Assembly (NCBI GenBank): GCA_963210315.1
Contig: OY723276.1
Location: 186,001-250,000, forward strand
Reading direction: 5' to 3'
Source: Rhynchopus euleeides
Taxonomy: Eukaryota > Euglenozoa > Diplonemea > Diplonemida > Diplonemidae
DNA length: 64,000 bases
A model generated the notes under the pieces. It was not told the origin of the DNA and did no database searches. It saw only the letters and a list, made by a program, of their open reading frames with translations. Position numbers and translations under genes: made by a program. This document shows, piece by piece, positions 55,581-64,000 of the stretch (positions within the stretch are counted from its first letter, which is position 1; every line of letters starts with the position of its first letter).

Positions 55581-57326
55581 TCATCGTGGCAGGGTGATGT
55601 TGTCTTCTACGAGCACACCCCTGGTGTATTTATCCGCCTTCTGCTCTGTCGTCGACACCCAGGAGCACACGATGTGGAGATTTGCCCGCTCCGCGAGCAT
55701 GAACATATCCCCGATGATGCCGTTCGACATATAGTCGGAAGAATGGCCCCTCTGAATGCTGTGCACCGCCGGCAGGTTGTCCACCTTCAAGAGCACCCTC
55801 GAAGCTCCCACGGAACGAGCCGTAAGGGCCACTGCCTGACGGGCAGCGTACAGTTCCTTGACGTATATGTGCCATTGCCGCATTTCGTTGTCGAAATCGC
55901 CCTGGGCCACCTGCAGCTCGGTACCCTCCAGAACTGCCGCCCACGACGCAGACGACGCATCAGACCACGCTACTACGGAACGTGCCGGGGGTAGGTCCAC
56001 CCATCTGTTCTCTTGCATGCATCGGACCCGCGCCTTGATGTCCTGCACCACCGATGGGCGTACGCTTGTCGCCATGTCCCACTTCGCGACGTCCGAGAGC
56101 GTCTCCCGCGATAGGTCTCTCATGAAGCTCAGCGTGGCGCGGAGGAAGCACAGTGGGCGTCTCGTCGTGTATGAGTGCCACACCAGACTCCCCACCACCT
56201 TGTACACACCCCTCGGGGTTGACTGTCCCTCCAGGACCTCCGTGTACTCCTGGCGTGACAGGAATTTCTGGATCCATTTCGGGTCGGTCCGGAAACGGTG
56301 CCTTGCCAGGTCGAAAGACAGCCCAAACGCCGAGAAGTGCTGGGTCGGGGTCCCGTAGCCCTCCTGGTGGAGGTTCATCTTTGCATTGACGCTGTCGCAC
56401 CGTTTCATGAATCTGTGGAACGCCGCCGCCGCGCCTGCTGCCGATGCACCCGTGATGATGAAGTTGTCCACCCATGTCGCCCCCTCGTCCGGGGGGAGCA
56501 GTGCTCTGGCCGCCCGATGGGCTATGCAGGGAGCGAACTTCCACCCCATGCACAGCGCCTTCATCCGCGTGCACGTGAAGTCTCCGCGAGCCTTGCCCAA
56601 GTTCACCCCGAAAAAGTCGCGGATGTATGGGTGCACTGGGAACTGGTAGAACCAGCTGAGGCCGTCCGTCAGCACCGCCCAATCCGCTCGCACCACTTGC
56701 TCGACCACCTCTGTGATGCGTGGGAGGAGCATGTCGGGGGGGTGCACCATGCAGCCATTGAGTCTCCGTCCATCGAGTACGAAACGCAGGCCCCCCGAGC
56801 TCTTTTCGACAGTGAAGCCGTGCAGGACCACCTTCGCACTGTCGGCCTCCTCCAGCACCTGGAAGTCCTTCAGCGCCTCGAGGTAGCCCTTCATGTGCTT
56901 TGAGATGTTGAGCCGAAAACTCCTGTCCGCCTCGATGGTCGACAGCGCCCCGGGGAGAAAACACTGCTGGAAGACCTCCTTGTCCGTGATGATGTCCAAA
57001 ATCCCCGTCAGCTCCCCTGCTGTGTCCAACTCCCGGAGCCTCTCCAGGTCAATGAAGCTGCGGCAGATGTCCGCGATGTAGTCGGAAGTCGGTGGTTCCT
57101 TCACCGCCGGCGGCTTGCTCCGTGAGGCACCCACTCTGACTGACAGCACCTCGTCGTATAGGGAGTCCAGCCCGGGCCCCGGTTCCTCGGTGTGTTGAGC
57201 ATCCTCCTCTCTTGTGGTCTCTGCAGGCCCCTCACTCCGTGGCCGTCCCGTCGGCTTCCTCTCATATTTCTTCGCCTTTGGAAGCCAGGCCACTCCCGGG
57301 ATGGTGGCTCGCAGCAAGTCCTTCAC
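55581..57326 (-). CDS. Element 2 reverse transcriptase - RNase H
   Basis: About 580 residues, placed from the GTGAAG overlap with the YR stop (57325) to the stop at 55581; the frame is open further upstream to 57743. RT: HGFTVEKSSGGLRFVLDGRR, VLTDGLSWFYQFPV, ALCMGWKFAPCIAHR and ATWVDNFIITG in place of YxDD. RNase H: VVAWSDASSASWAAVLEG, YVKELYAARQAV, LLKVDNLPAVHSIQRG and EQKADKYTRG, all four acids kept. The frame is intact although YR is broken, so mobilisation in trans is possible. Confidence 0.85.
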   Translation of the reverse strand: MKDLLRATIPGVAWLPKAKKYERKPTGRPRSEGPAETTREEDAQHTEEPGPGLDSLYDEVLSVRVGASRSKPPAVKEPPTSDYIADICRSFIDLERLRELDTAGELTGILDIITDKEVFQQCFLPGALSTIEADRSFRLNISKHMKGYLEALKDFQVLEEADSAKVVLHGFTVEKSSGGLRFVLDGRRLNGCMVHPPDMLLPRITEVVEQVVRADWAVLTDGLSWFYQFPVHPYIRDFFGVNLGKARGDFTCTRMKALCMGWKFAPCIAHRAARALLPPDEGATWVDNFIITGASAAGAAAAFHRFMKRCDSVNAKMNLHQEGYGTPTQHFSAFGLSFDLARHRFRTDPKWIQKFLSRQEYTEVLEGQSTPRGVYKVVGSLVWHSYTTRRPLCFLRATLSFMRDLSRETLSDVAKWDMATSVRPSVVQDIKARVRCMQENRWVDLPPARSVVAWSDASSASWAAVLEGTELQVAQGDFDNEMRQWHIYVKELYAARQAVALTARSVGASRVLLKVDNLPAVHSIQRGHSSDYMSNGIIGDMFMLAERANLHIVCSWVSTTEQKADKYTRGVLVEDNITLPR

Positions 57327-57836
57327 ATGGCCTCCTTGAGCTTCAGGGACATCACCGCCGTCACGTTCACCCTCTGTAAACCTGCCTCCGCCACATACCG
57401 CACCAGCGTGTCGGTTGACTCGTGTCTCGTCAGGAACCGCAGTTCGTCCAGGGGTACCTTCTGTCGGATCAGGTGCTGAGCTGCCCCCCTCCGGAGCGAG
57501 TGAGACGTCAGGTCCTTGTTGACTCGTTGCAGTGCCTTCCCGATGTGGCTGGAGGTGATACACGACCGGAACAGTAGTGCGTGTGGGTCCGTCAGCGCCG
57601 TCAGCCTGTCCCTTGAGCGCCTCTCCATTCTTTTCCTCCCATCCCCTCTTGAACTCCGTATACCTCCGCAGCGTGCTCTGCATACTCTTCCAGTACGGCC
57701 CCGAAACTGCGTTTCCCAGCGTCTCCTGCGCCGCGTTGATCACACGTGTCTGCTGGTGGTCTGGAAGGGATGTCTCTTGCTGTCGCGGCCTGCCGCCTTG
57801 CCTCGGGGGGGGGAAAAGGAGATCTTCGTAGGAGAG
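57323..57836 (-). pseudogene. Element 2 tyrosine recombinase, internally deleted
   Basis: The N-terminal part (GPYWKSMQSTLRRYTEFKRGW) is in frame with gag after its TGA; the C-terminal part (SHSLRRGAAQHLIRQKVPLD, FLTRHESTDTLVRYV) is in another frame. About 170 residues, including the region of the first catalytic Arg and the Lys, are missing at about 57630-57645. The HxxR, second His and Tyr remain, but the enzyme should be inactive. Confidence 0.8.
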
Positions 57837-58904
57837 TCACTGGCTCCGCCCTTTCCCCCCCTTTCCACCCTTTCCCGGGGCAGGGCGTCCCCCGTCGCGG
57901 TCGCGGTTCCGTCTGTCGTAGTCCCTCTCCCTGCCCCTAGGCAGGGAGACCGCGGCCCTGTCCCGGGAGTACGCCGCGCGTGCACTGTCAGGCATGTCTC
58001 CCGCTGCCTTCGCTGCTGCCTCGATCTGCTCTACGAAACGCGAGTGAGTCTTCACGTCAAACCCCTGCACCGTGCATATCTTGGCCCTCTTCACGTACGT
58101 ATCGCGGTATGACTTACCCCACGGCCCCAGGACCATGTTCCCTGTCAGCGAGATGATCTGCTTGTGGATGATGACCATCAGCTCCGCATTTTCCGCAGGG
58201 TCAGGCTTCAGGGCGGCGAGCGCGTCGTCGAGCGTCTCCAGTGCCTCAAGCGCTTGCTGCTCGAAACTGCGAGCTCCGGTGTGCGGCAGCGAGTACTCCC
58301 GGAGCGCCTTCCCCACCTCCGCACGGATCAGCGTCCTCACCTGGGGGACCTCCACATTTTTCCAGGTGGACACGACGTGCGGAGAGAACCCCTTTGGCAG
58401 GGCCATTGCCTCCTGCGCCTCCAGCCTGTCCAGTCGCCCCCCCAGCCCCAGAATCAGGTCGCGAAGTTCCTGGAATTGCTGCTGTGTTGTGAGGGGCTGT
58501 CCGGGAGGTTGCGGACCTCCAGGGGCGGGGAGAGGTCCCCCAGGGGCCTGGGGTCCGTCTTGCGACACCGACGACGTGTCAGTCACTACATCTGCGGGCA
58601 GGTCGTCGGCGCCGCCCATCGCCCGGATCCACTCGCAAACAGGGCATGTCCACCCCGGAGCCTGGACGTTGTCCACGAACGCGTCCCGTGCGGGCCCCGG
58701 GGGAATGTGCGCCCGGAGGCAGGTCACCGTGGCTGAGTGGCCGCAGCGCCAGCATGTGATCGCCGTACCGTGCGCCGTCGTGCATGTGGGGAACACACAC
58801 CCGGGTGCCGAGTCTGCGGGGCTACCCGCCGCCAGGGTAGCGGGCACCTCCGACCACTCCACATCCCCCACGTGGACCGGGAAGTCGTCCCGTGTCGCCG
58901 CCAT
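57837..58904 (-). CDS. Element 2 ORF1 (gag-like) with zinc module
   Basis: 355 residues, ATG 58904 to TGA 57839. Homologous to element 1 ORF1: CVFPTCTTAHG, CWRCGHSATVTCLRAHIP, WTCPVCEWIR, then a Pro/Gly spacer, a helical part (QFQELRDLILGLGGRLDRLE), the block LPKGFSPHVVSTWKN and a basic Gly/Arg/Lys tail (APGKGGKGGKGRSQ). The stop context is CAG-TGA-CTC as in element 1, and the frame stays open into YR. Confidence 0.8.
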   Translation of the reverse strand: MAATRDDFPVHVGDVEWSEVPATLAAGSPADSAPGCVFPTCTTAHGTAITCWRCGHSATVTCLRAHIPPGPARDAFVDNVQAPGWTCPVCEWIRAMGGADDLPADVVTDTSSVSQDGPQAPGGPLPAPGGPQPPGQPLTTQQQFQELRDLILGLGGRLDRLEAQEAMALPKGFSPHVVSTWKNVEVPQVRTLIRAEVGKALREYSLPHTGARSFEQQALEALETLDDALAALKPDPAENAELMVIIHKQIISLTGNMVLGPWGKSYRDTYVKRAKICTVQGFDVKTHSRFVEQIEAAAKAAGDMPDSARAAYSRDRAAVSLPRGRERDYDRRNRDRDGGRPAPGKGGKGGKGRSQ

Positions 58905-58944
58905 TTCGCTCCGGGCCCCCCGACCTGTCCCTCACCGACTGCTT

Positions 58945-59580
58945 GAGGTGCTTCTACGGCGTCTCCTACACGGGTGCAACGGTGTTCCCTACACGGGTTG
59001 TGTGCCCCTCGGGCTTGAAGTGCTCCTACGGCGTCTCCTACACGGGTGCAACGGCGTTCCCTACACGGGTTGTGTGCCCCTCGGGCTTGAAGTGCTCCTA
59101 ACGGCGTTCCCTACACGGGTGCTACGGCGTTCCCTATACGGGTTGTGTGCCCCTCGGGCTTGAAGTGCTCCTAACGGCGTTCCCTACACGGGTGCTACGG
59201 CGTTCCCTACACGGGTTGTGTGCCCCTCGGGCTTGAAGTGCTTCTACGGCGTTCCCTACACGGGTGCAACGGCGTTCCCTACACGGGTTGTGTGCCCCTC
59301 GGGCTTGAAGTGCTCCTACGGCGTCTCCTACACGGGTGCTACGGCGTTCCCTACACGGGTGCAGCGGCGTTCCCTACACGGGTTGTGTGCCCCTCGGGCT
59401 TGAAGTGCTCCTACGGCGTCTCCTACACGGGTGCTACGGCGTTCCCTACACGGGTTGTGTGCCCCTCGGGCTTGAAGTGCTCCTACGGCGTTCCCTACAC
59501 GGTGCTACGGCGTTCCCTACACGGGTTTTGTGCCCCTCGGGCTTGAAATGCTCCGGCGTTTCCTACACGGTTGTTGTGCC
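58945..59580 (-). repeat. 5' leader tandem array of element 2
   Basis: About eight units at roughly 72-base steps containing TTGTGTGCCCCTCGGGCTTG and AAGTGCTCCTACGGCGT, mixed with shorter CCTACACGGGTGC(A/T)AC-type units. It lies between A1 and the gag ATG, the same position as the array of element 1. Confidence 0.85.
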
Positions 59581-59740
59581 CAATTTTTTCTTCAGATTTG
59601 ACAACCAGGTTTAGCGTGGCCTTACCTTGTCGTCCGTCAAATCCTCCTGATGATTGTCTGGAAAAACCCAGTGATGTGTTTTGCCTGAAGTGCAGAGGTG
59701 AGGTGGAGCAGGTGGAGCACGAAACAGAAGTGATCATGAG

Positions 59741-60979
59741 TCAGAGGCCAGTAAGCAGTCCCGAGTCCGTCGCGTCTCTGTAGCATTTCCCGTACCACAC
59801 AAGTGTGTTATGTGCAAAAATATTTTTTCCCCAAATTCCTATTTTCATTCCGTGAAATAGATACACGCCTGCGGCACACACAGAGACAGAATTTTTTTTC
59901 GTTGTTGTGAAGACCCACCTCCCGCAGAGGCTGAGTGCAACACCATTACCGTCTGAGTAAACCTTTTCCAGACACTCGCCTGTGCTGAGGCGGTACAGCA
60001 TGGTGTCGCCGCTGTTCACTGCAACAAGATCACCTGGCTGTGACACAGCAAGCGAGTAGGCAGAACCGTCCAGTTGCACAGCCCACAGGCAGCTGAGGGA
60101 GGTTGTGCACCACACCTTGACAGACCAGTCGGTAGAGCACGATGCCAGGTGCTGCTCGTCGTTGGTCAGGGCGACGCCGGTTACCCAATGAGTGTGCGCA
60201 TCCAGGGTCCGTGTGTGTGAGAGGGTGCTGATGTCCCACACACGGATGCTGTTGTCCCATGACCCGGTGAAGATCCTCGTGCCCGACACAGCAATGCTGC
60301 AAACAGTGTGGTCGTGACCCTTCAGCACTGTGGCGCTCGGTGTGCCCTTCAAGTCCCACACACACAAGTTGCCTCTGCCGCCTCCGGACACCAGACGTCC
60401 GCAGTGTGTCCACGCTGCACTGAACACTTCAAGGTCGTGTTCGAGCATGCACACCTCCTCCCACGTTCCTGTCAGCCAGACGCAGATTGTGCCGCCAGCA
60501 GAGCACGCTGCCAACCACGTCCCACATACCGAGAACTCAGTGCGATTAATTCGACCGTTGCGGTTGCCGTATGATAAGTCCGCCACCACAGCAGCGGTGT
60601 TGGTGTCAAACACAGTGACGCGTCCGCTGTTATAAACCACAGCAAACAGCGTTCCACACCTCGACAGTGTGACGGACATGATGGTTTCGCTGTGTGCCGA
60701 TGAGTAGACTGCGGGTGCCTTGACATTGGGCCAGCGCGGGACGAGCTGGACAGCACCCCCGTCCTCCATACCCGTGTCGGCAACGCGCTGCGCATCGTCC
60801 AGCTCCTCCTCACACCCTTCGATACGTGCTGCCACGTATGTGGCCTCCCGGGCTGCGTTGATGGAACCCGGGAACATCTCCTCTAGCGCATCCACCTTCA
60901 ACCCGACCACGGTCCCCCCTTCCGGAACACCGACGACACAGCTGTAACCGGTCCCGGTGTGACGGACAGACACATCCAT
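59741..60979 (-). CDS. Ubiquitin-like plus WD40 protein, C-terminus replaced by retroelement
   Basis: 412 residues as it now reads, from ATG 60979. Residues 1-83 are a ubiquitin-like module (GGTVVGLKVDALEEMF, VADTGMEDGGAVQLVPRW). Seven WD40-type blades follow (about 95-370), for example GNLCVWDLKG, NSIRVWDIS, QHLASCSTDWSVKVW. The paralogue at 61265-62407 ends shortly after the SVSV of the last blade; here the frame runs on through AAGVYLFHGMKIGIWG and then about 25 residues encoded by the A1 repeat of element 2, ending TGA 59741. The propeller itself is intact. Ligand and pathway unknown. Confidence 0.75.
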   Translation of the reverse strand: MDVSVRHTGTGYSCVVGVPEGGTVVGLKVDALEEMFPGSINAAREATYVAARIEGCEEELDDAQRVADTGMEDGGAVQLVPRWPNVKAPAVYSSAHSETIMSVTLSRCGTLFAVVYNSGRVTVFDTNTAAVVADLSYGNRNGRINRTEFSVCGTWLAACSAGGTICVWLTGTWEEVCMLEHDLEVFSAAWTHCGRLVSGGGRGNLCVWDLKGTPSATVLKGHDHTVCSIAVSGTRIFTGSWDNSIRVWDISTLSHTRTLDAHTHWVTGVALTNDEQHLASCSTDWSVKVWCTTSLSCLWAVQLDGSAYSLAVSQPGDLVAVNSGDTMLYRLSTGECLEKVYSDGNGVALSLCGRWVFTTTKKNSVSVCAAGVYLFHGMKIGIWGKNIFAHNTLVWYGKCYRDATDSGLLTGL

Positions 60980-61264
60980 GGTATTGATTCTGTTCCTGTT
61001 CCCCTTCCCCTGGAGTGTAGTACTACTAGGGTGTGCAGTGTGTGATGGTGGGCATGAGCATCAAATCAGCATCAAGACAGTATGCCTCAAAGCGGTGACC
61101 TGGAAGTCGCGGAAGACGCTGGAGCGGGTCGGGGGTCTGTTGGCAACAACTTCCGCAGGCAGAGCTTTGTCTGAGTCATGTTACACACGCTCGTTGTAAG
61201 CGGTGCCCCTCACCCGCAGACACTCACTCACTGCCCCCACACCGACTGGGGGGTGGACAGAAGG
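60980..61264. other. Short intergenic region between the WD40 paralogues
   Basis: 285 bases, nothing recognised beyond a purine-rich/pyrimidine-rich tract next to the downstream ATG (AGGAACAGAATC on the minus strand). Confidence 0.4.
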
Positions 61265-62407
61265 CTAAGTGCCGCCCTCACGCGGCAAATCACACACAGC
61301 ACGCACACTCACAGAAATGTTGTTTGATGTGAAGACCCACCTCCCGCACGGGCTGAGTGCAACACCTTCATCCTCCGACTGGACCTGTCCCAGGCACTGC
61401 AGGGTGCTGAGGCTGAGCAACTTGGTGTGGTTCCCGCAGGACACTGCCACAACACCGTCTGGCTGTGACACTGCAACACGGACGGGGACGGGGGTCAGGG
61501 CCACGCTGCGGATGCAGCTGACGGCTGTTGTGCACCACACCTTCAGAGACTTGTCGCCAGAGCATGATACCAGGTGCTGCTCGTCGTTGGTCAGAGCAAT
61601 GCCATACACAACCCCCGTGTGTTCACAAAGGGTGTCTGTGCGGGTGGAGGCGCTGATGTCGTATACACCGATGGTGGTGTCGCCTGACGCGGTGAAGGCC
61701 CTCGTGGTGGACACTACGATTTCATACAGAGATCTGCTGTGCCCCTCCAGCACTGTGGCACTTGGTGTGCCCTCGAAGTCCCACACACACAACTTCCCAG
61801 CGTCGTCACCTGACAGGAGGCGCCCGCAACGTGTCCACGCTGCACTCCACACATCCGTGTCGTGACCTTCCAGACACCACGCCTGTTCCCACGTTGCTGT
61901 CAGCCACACGCAGACAGTGCCGTCCCCTGAACCCGTTGCCAGCCAGGTGCCACATGCCGAGAATGCTATGCCCCAAACATCAGCCTCCCCGTGTGTGAGG
62001 TCTGCCACCACATCAGCAGTCCTGGTGTCGAACACAGTGATGTACCCTCGACTGTAGCAGACAGAGCACAACGTGCCACACTTCGACAGTGTGATATTCC
62101 CCACGCACGAATAATGGCCACACCCAGTGCTGTAGACTGCGGGTGCCTTGACGTGCGGCCAGCAGCGCACCAGCTGGACACCACCCCCGTCCTCCAGACC
62201 CGTGTCAGCAACGCGTTCCGCATCGTCCAGATCATCGTCACACCCTTCGATACGTGCAGCCAGCCCTGCAGCCTCCCGGGCTGCGTTGATAGAACCCGCG
62301 AACATCTTATCCAGCGCATCCGCCTTCAGGCTGAGCACGGTCCCGCCATCCGAAACGCCGATGACACAGCTCCGCCCGCTGTCGACATGCCGCACCGTCA
62401 CATCCAT
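61265..62407 (-). CDS. Ubiquitin-like plus WD40 protein
   Basis: 380 residues from ATG 62407 to TAG 61265; an upstream in-frame start at 62473 was not used because its paralogue begins at the equivalent MDV. Residues 1-83 form the ubiquitin-like module (GGTVLSLKADALDKMF, VADTGLEDGGGVQLVRCW). Seven blades follow: ITLSKCGTLCSVCYSRG, IAFSACGTWLATGSGDGTVC, CVWDFEGTPSATVLEG, and QHLVSCSGDKSLKVW among them. It and the neighbour at 59741-60979 are clearly a tandem duplicate pair. A scaffold role is typical of WD40 propellers; the ubiquitin-like part lacks a C-terminal Gly-Gly and is unlikely to be conjugated. Confidence 0.8.
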   Translation of the reverse strand: MDVTVRHVDSGRSCVIGVSDGGTVLSLKADALDKMFAGSINAAREAAGLAARIEGCDDDLDDAERVADTGLEDGGGVQLVRCWPHVKAPAVYSTGCGHYSCVGNITLSKCGTLCSVCYSRGYITVFDTRTADVVADLTHGEADVWGIAFSACGTWLATGSGDGTVCVWLTATWEQAWCLEGHDTDVWSAAWTRCGRLLSGDDAGKLCVWDFEGTPSATVLEGHSRSLYEIVVSTTRAFTASGDTTIGVYDISASTRTDTLCEHTGVVYGIALTNDEQHLVSCSGDKSLKVWCTTAVSCIRSVALTPVPVRVAVSQPDGVVAVSCGNHTKLLSLSTLQCLGQVQSEDEGVALSPCGRWVFTSNNISVSVRAVCDLPREGGT

Positions 62408-63404
62408 GGTCCCCCTCCCTCCCCTGCTCCGACGGTGCCACAGGGTGATGTGTTGCAGAGCTGGCCCACCCACCCCTCAACGAAAGCCGACCCCGCCAGG
62501 ACCCCTCGCTCGCTCTGCGGGCTGTCGGAAACTTGGGGGGGGGGGGGGGGGGGGCGTGGGGGGTCAGGGGCGCCGCTCGTGTTGTGCGGAAGGTCCAGTG
62601 AGGCTCTGCACGTCTGTCGGCGGGATGTGACAAATTCGCTGATATACTGTGTGCGAATCCCAGCCGGCGATATGCTACGGATCTCCTACAGCCCCCCCCC
62701 CCCCCCCCTACACCCCCCTTCGCGGGCCCGTTCACCGTTGCCCGAACTCGCTTCTGGGTGATCTCCTGATGTCGCTGTGATGCCGCACACACACACACCC
62801 GCACAGCTGCGGCACTACCGCCGCAGCCGCTGAAAGAAAATCACACACACCACCACCAATCCCCATCCCTTCCCATTGATTGGGCTGCATACTCCCAGAG
62901 GTGCACTGCAGAGGCACGTGAGCCTGACCCCAAGCAGATAGGCAGGGGGTGGCACACACACTGCGCACAGGTTTTGACACAGAGTGGGGGCCGCGCAACC
63001 ACACATACATACACACACACCCACACACCCCACCCACGGAATGTTTCCTTCGTAGAACACAGTGCTCTCCCGGGCACCGAGGGGGGGGACCTCGGCTCAG
63101 AAATGCAGAACAGTGTGCCGCCTCTCGAAGGAGGAGGCAAAAAGAGAGAGAGACTCAGAGAGGCAGTCTGGCACAGAGTGAAGGCGCCCCGTTGGGGGAG
63201 CTTCACGCCAGCACCACACTGCCAAGCAAGCGCTTGAGGCAGAGAGGGGGCGTGTGGGCACCTTTGAGGGTGCAATGTCACTGGGATGCGGGTTTAACGA
63301 AGAGACAGGGGCAGCGGCAGGTTGTACACTAGAGGCAAGGCAGGCGCAGGGGCGGGGTTAGGCTAGCTGCGCGAGCGGCACGAGAAAAAATACGGGGGGG
63401 TGCG
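62408..63404. other. Intergenic, no gene recognised
   Basis: G run at 62534-62555, C run near 62690-62709 and CA-rich stretches near 62780 and 63000. No convincing coding frame. Confidence 0.5.
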
Positions 63405-63953
63405 TCATGCACCGCCTTTCTTCTTTTTCTTCTTCTTCGGCGTGTCGTCTGCTGCCGGCGCTGCCTCTGCCGCCGAATCAGACTTCCTCTTGCTGCCGGA
63501 CTTCTTGTCCTGCTTTGCCTCGGGCTCAGAGGCGTGCTTCTTCTTGTCGTGCTTCTTGCCCTTTTTGGCGGGCGGCTCGCCTGCCCCGCCAAAGATAGCG
63601 GACATCTCCGCGTTTGCAACCGTGTCTGTTGTGGCGCCGTCCTGCGCGCCTGCCGCTGTCGCTGCCGACATGATGGAGTGCAGGAGCTTAGCCTTCTTCA
63701 CCACCTTTTTCTCCACCTCCTCCCAGTCAGGGAGGCGGTGCACGAACTGCTCCAGGCGCAGCTTCTTGATCAGCTTCTGCGTGTGCCACGACCCGTGCAG
63801 CTGCTGCAGGCCGCCCGCCAGCTCCTCCACCACCTTCCTCCTGTAGGCGATGGACAGGCGCTCGAAGAGGCGCTCCAGGATGATGCAGGCGTTGGCGTTG
63901 ACAAGCGCGATGTCCAGGCACTGGCCCTCCAGCTGCTGGGCCAGACGCTTCAG
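63405..63953 (-). CDS. Pumilio-type (Nop9-like?) protein, last exon
   Basis: 182 residues of the C-terminus. The exon starts at 63953 after an intron acceptor (TTCGCCCTGCCCACAG, minus strand) whose donor lies outside the window. Residues 1-65 look like two helical pumilio repeats: LEGQCLDIALVNANACIILE and ELAGGLQQLHGSWHTQKLIK. Then LRLEQFVHRLPDWEEVEKKV, a spacing seen at the C-terminus of nucleolar Nop9-like proteins. Residues 125-182 are a Lys-rich tail (KKGKKHDKKKH, PKKKKKKKGGA), typical of nucleolar proteins. An internal ATG-like start at 63833 is not the real start. A role in small-subunit rRNA processing is inferred; PUM3/Puf6 is the alternative. Confidence 0.55.
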   Translation of the reverse strand: MKRLAQQLEGQCLDIALVNANACIILERLFERLSIAYRRKVVEELAGGLQQLHGSWHTQKLIKKLRLEQFVHRLPDWEEVEKKVVKKAKLLHSIMSAATAAGAQDGATTDTVANAEMSAIFGGAGEPPAKKGKKHDKKKHASEPEAKQDKKSGSKRKSDSAAEAAPAADDTPKKKKKKKGGA

Positions 63954-64000
63954 CTGTGGGCAGGGCGAAGGTGTGTGGGGACAGCAAAACGAGACAGCAA
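63954..64000 (-). other. 3' part of an intron of the pumilio-type gene
   Basis: The minus strand is pyrimidine-rich (TTGCTGTCTCGTTTTGCTGT, then CCCTGCCCACAG) and ends in AG directly before the coding frame at 63953. Confidence 0.6.

Larger units (their letters stand above)
53966..59818 (-). mobile_element. YR retrotransposon with deleted recombinase (element 2)
   Basis: On the minus strand: A1 (59818-59588), tandem array, gag, YR remnant, RT/RNase H, B1 (55530-55481), A2 (55480-55252), then B2 (54065-53966) separated from A2 by the long-TIR element 54066-55217. Proteins are homologous to those of element 1 but clearly diverged. A1 lies inside the 3' part of the WD40 gene at 59741-60979. Confidence 0.8.

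Overview
The window reads as nuclear DNA of a GC-rich protist, with a euglenozoan (kinetoplastid or diplonemid side) as the best guess. Four things point that way. All eight host genes I can support lie on the minus strand, like a unidirectional gene array. Several start codons sit a few bases after a pyrimidine-rich AG acceptor. The tyrosine-recombinase (YR) retrotransposons have the gag - YR - RT/RNase H order described for the kinetoplastid VIPER/TATE group. One element terminus carries TTTCTGTACTTCATTG, close to the 3' end of kinetoplastid/diplonemid spliced leaders. Conventional GT-AG introns also occur (two in the gene at 11142-12909, one acceptor at 63954). The taxon is an inference, not proven.

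Host genes, all minus strand: a ubiquitin-like/jacalin-like protein cut by the left edge (1-532); a type I membrane protein with a Pro-Thr stalk (4228-5793); a secreted PA14-domain protein (7527-10514); an unrecognised three-exon gene (11142-12909); a kelch protein with a pure 37-codon CAG tract (32857-36306); two paralogous ubiquitin-like/WD40 proteins (59741-60979 and 61265-62407); and the last exon of a pumilio-type, perhaps Nop9-like, nucleolar protein (63405-63953).

Most of the rest is mobile DNA. A 5'-truncated LINE (14274-19979) encodes an OTU-like remnant, AP endonuclease, RT and zinc knuckle, then, after one in-frame TGA, RNase H and paired Cys/His motifs. Three YR retroelements are present: one apparently complete (43943-48628), one with a deleted YR (53966-59818), and one large degenerate relative (22553-30938). 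They show split direct repeats (A1 - ORFs - B1-A2-B2), 5' tandem arrays, an in-frame TGA between gag and YR in a conserved CAG-TGA-CTC context, and a -1 frame overlap (GTGAAG) between YR and RT. Solo or degraded YR termini are scattered between host genes.

DNA transposons are mostly non-autonomous and nested: hAT-type MITEs with 8-bp target duplications (21920-22540, 24001-24660, 36644-37265); a palindromic MITE (22636-26389) holding a TA-flanked transposon (22743-25803), which holds a hAT MITE; a 1.15-kb long-TIR element in two opposite copies; two copies of a 1-kb element with small conserved ORFs; and two adjacent TA-flanked elements (40735-42567). A roughly 60-base GC-rich hairpin repeat recurs at least eleven times inside or beside these elements.

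The host genes do not form an evident pathway. Two adjacent genes encode cell-surface or secreted proteins, and three encode fusions of a shared ubiquitin-like module to sugar-binding or propeller domains. The mobile elements occupy the intergenic space and in one case overwrite the 3' end of a host gene.
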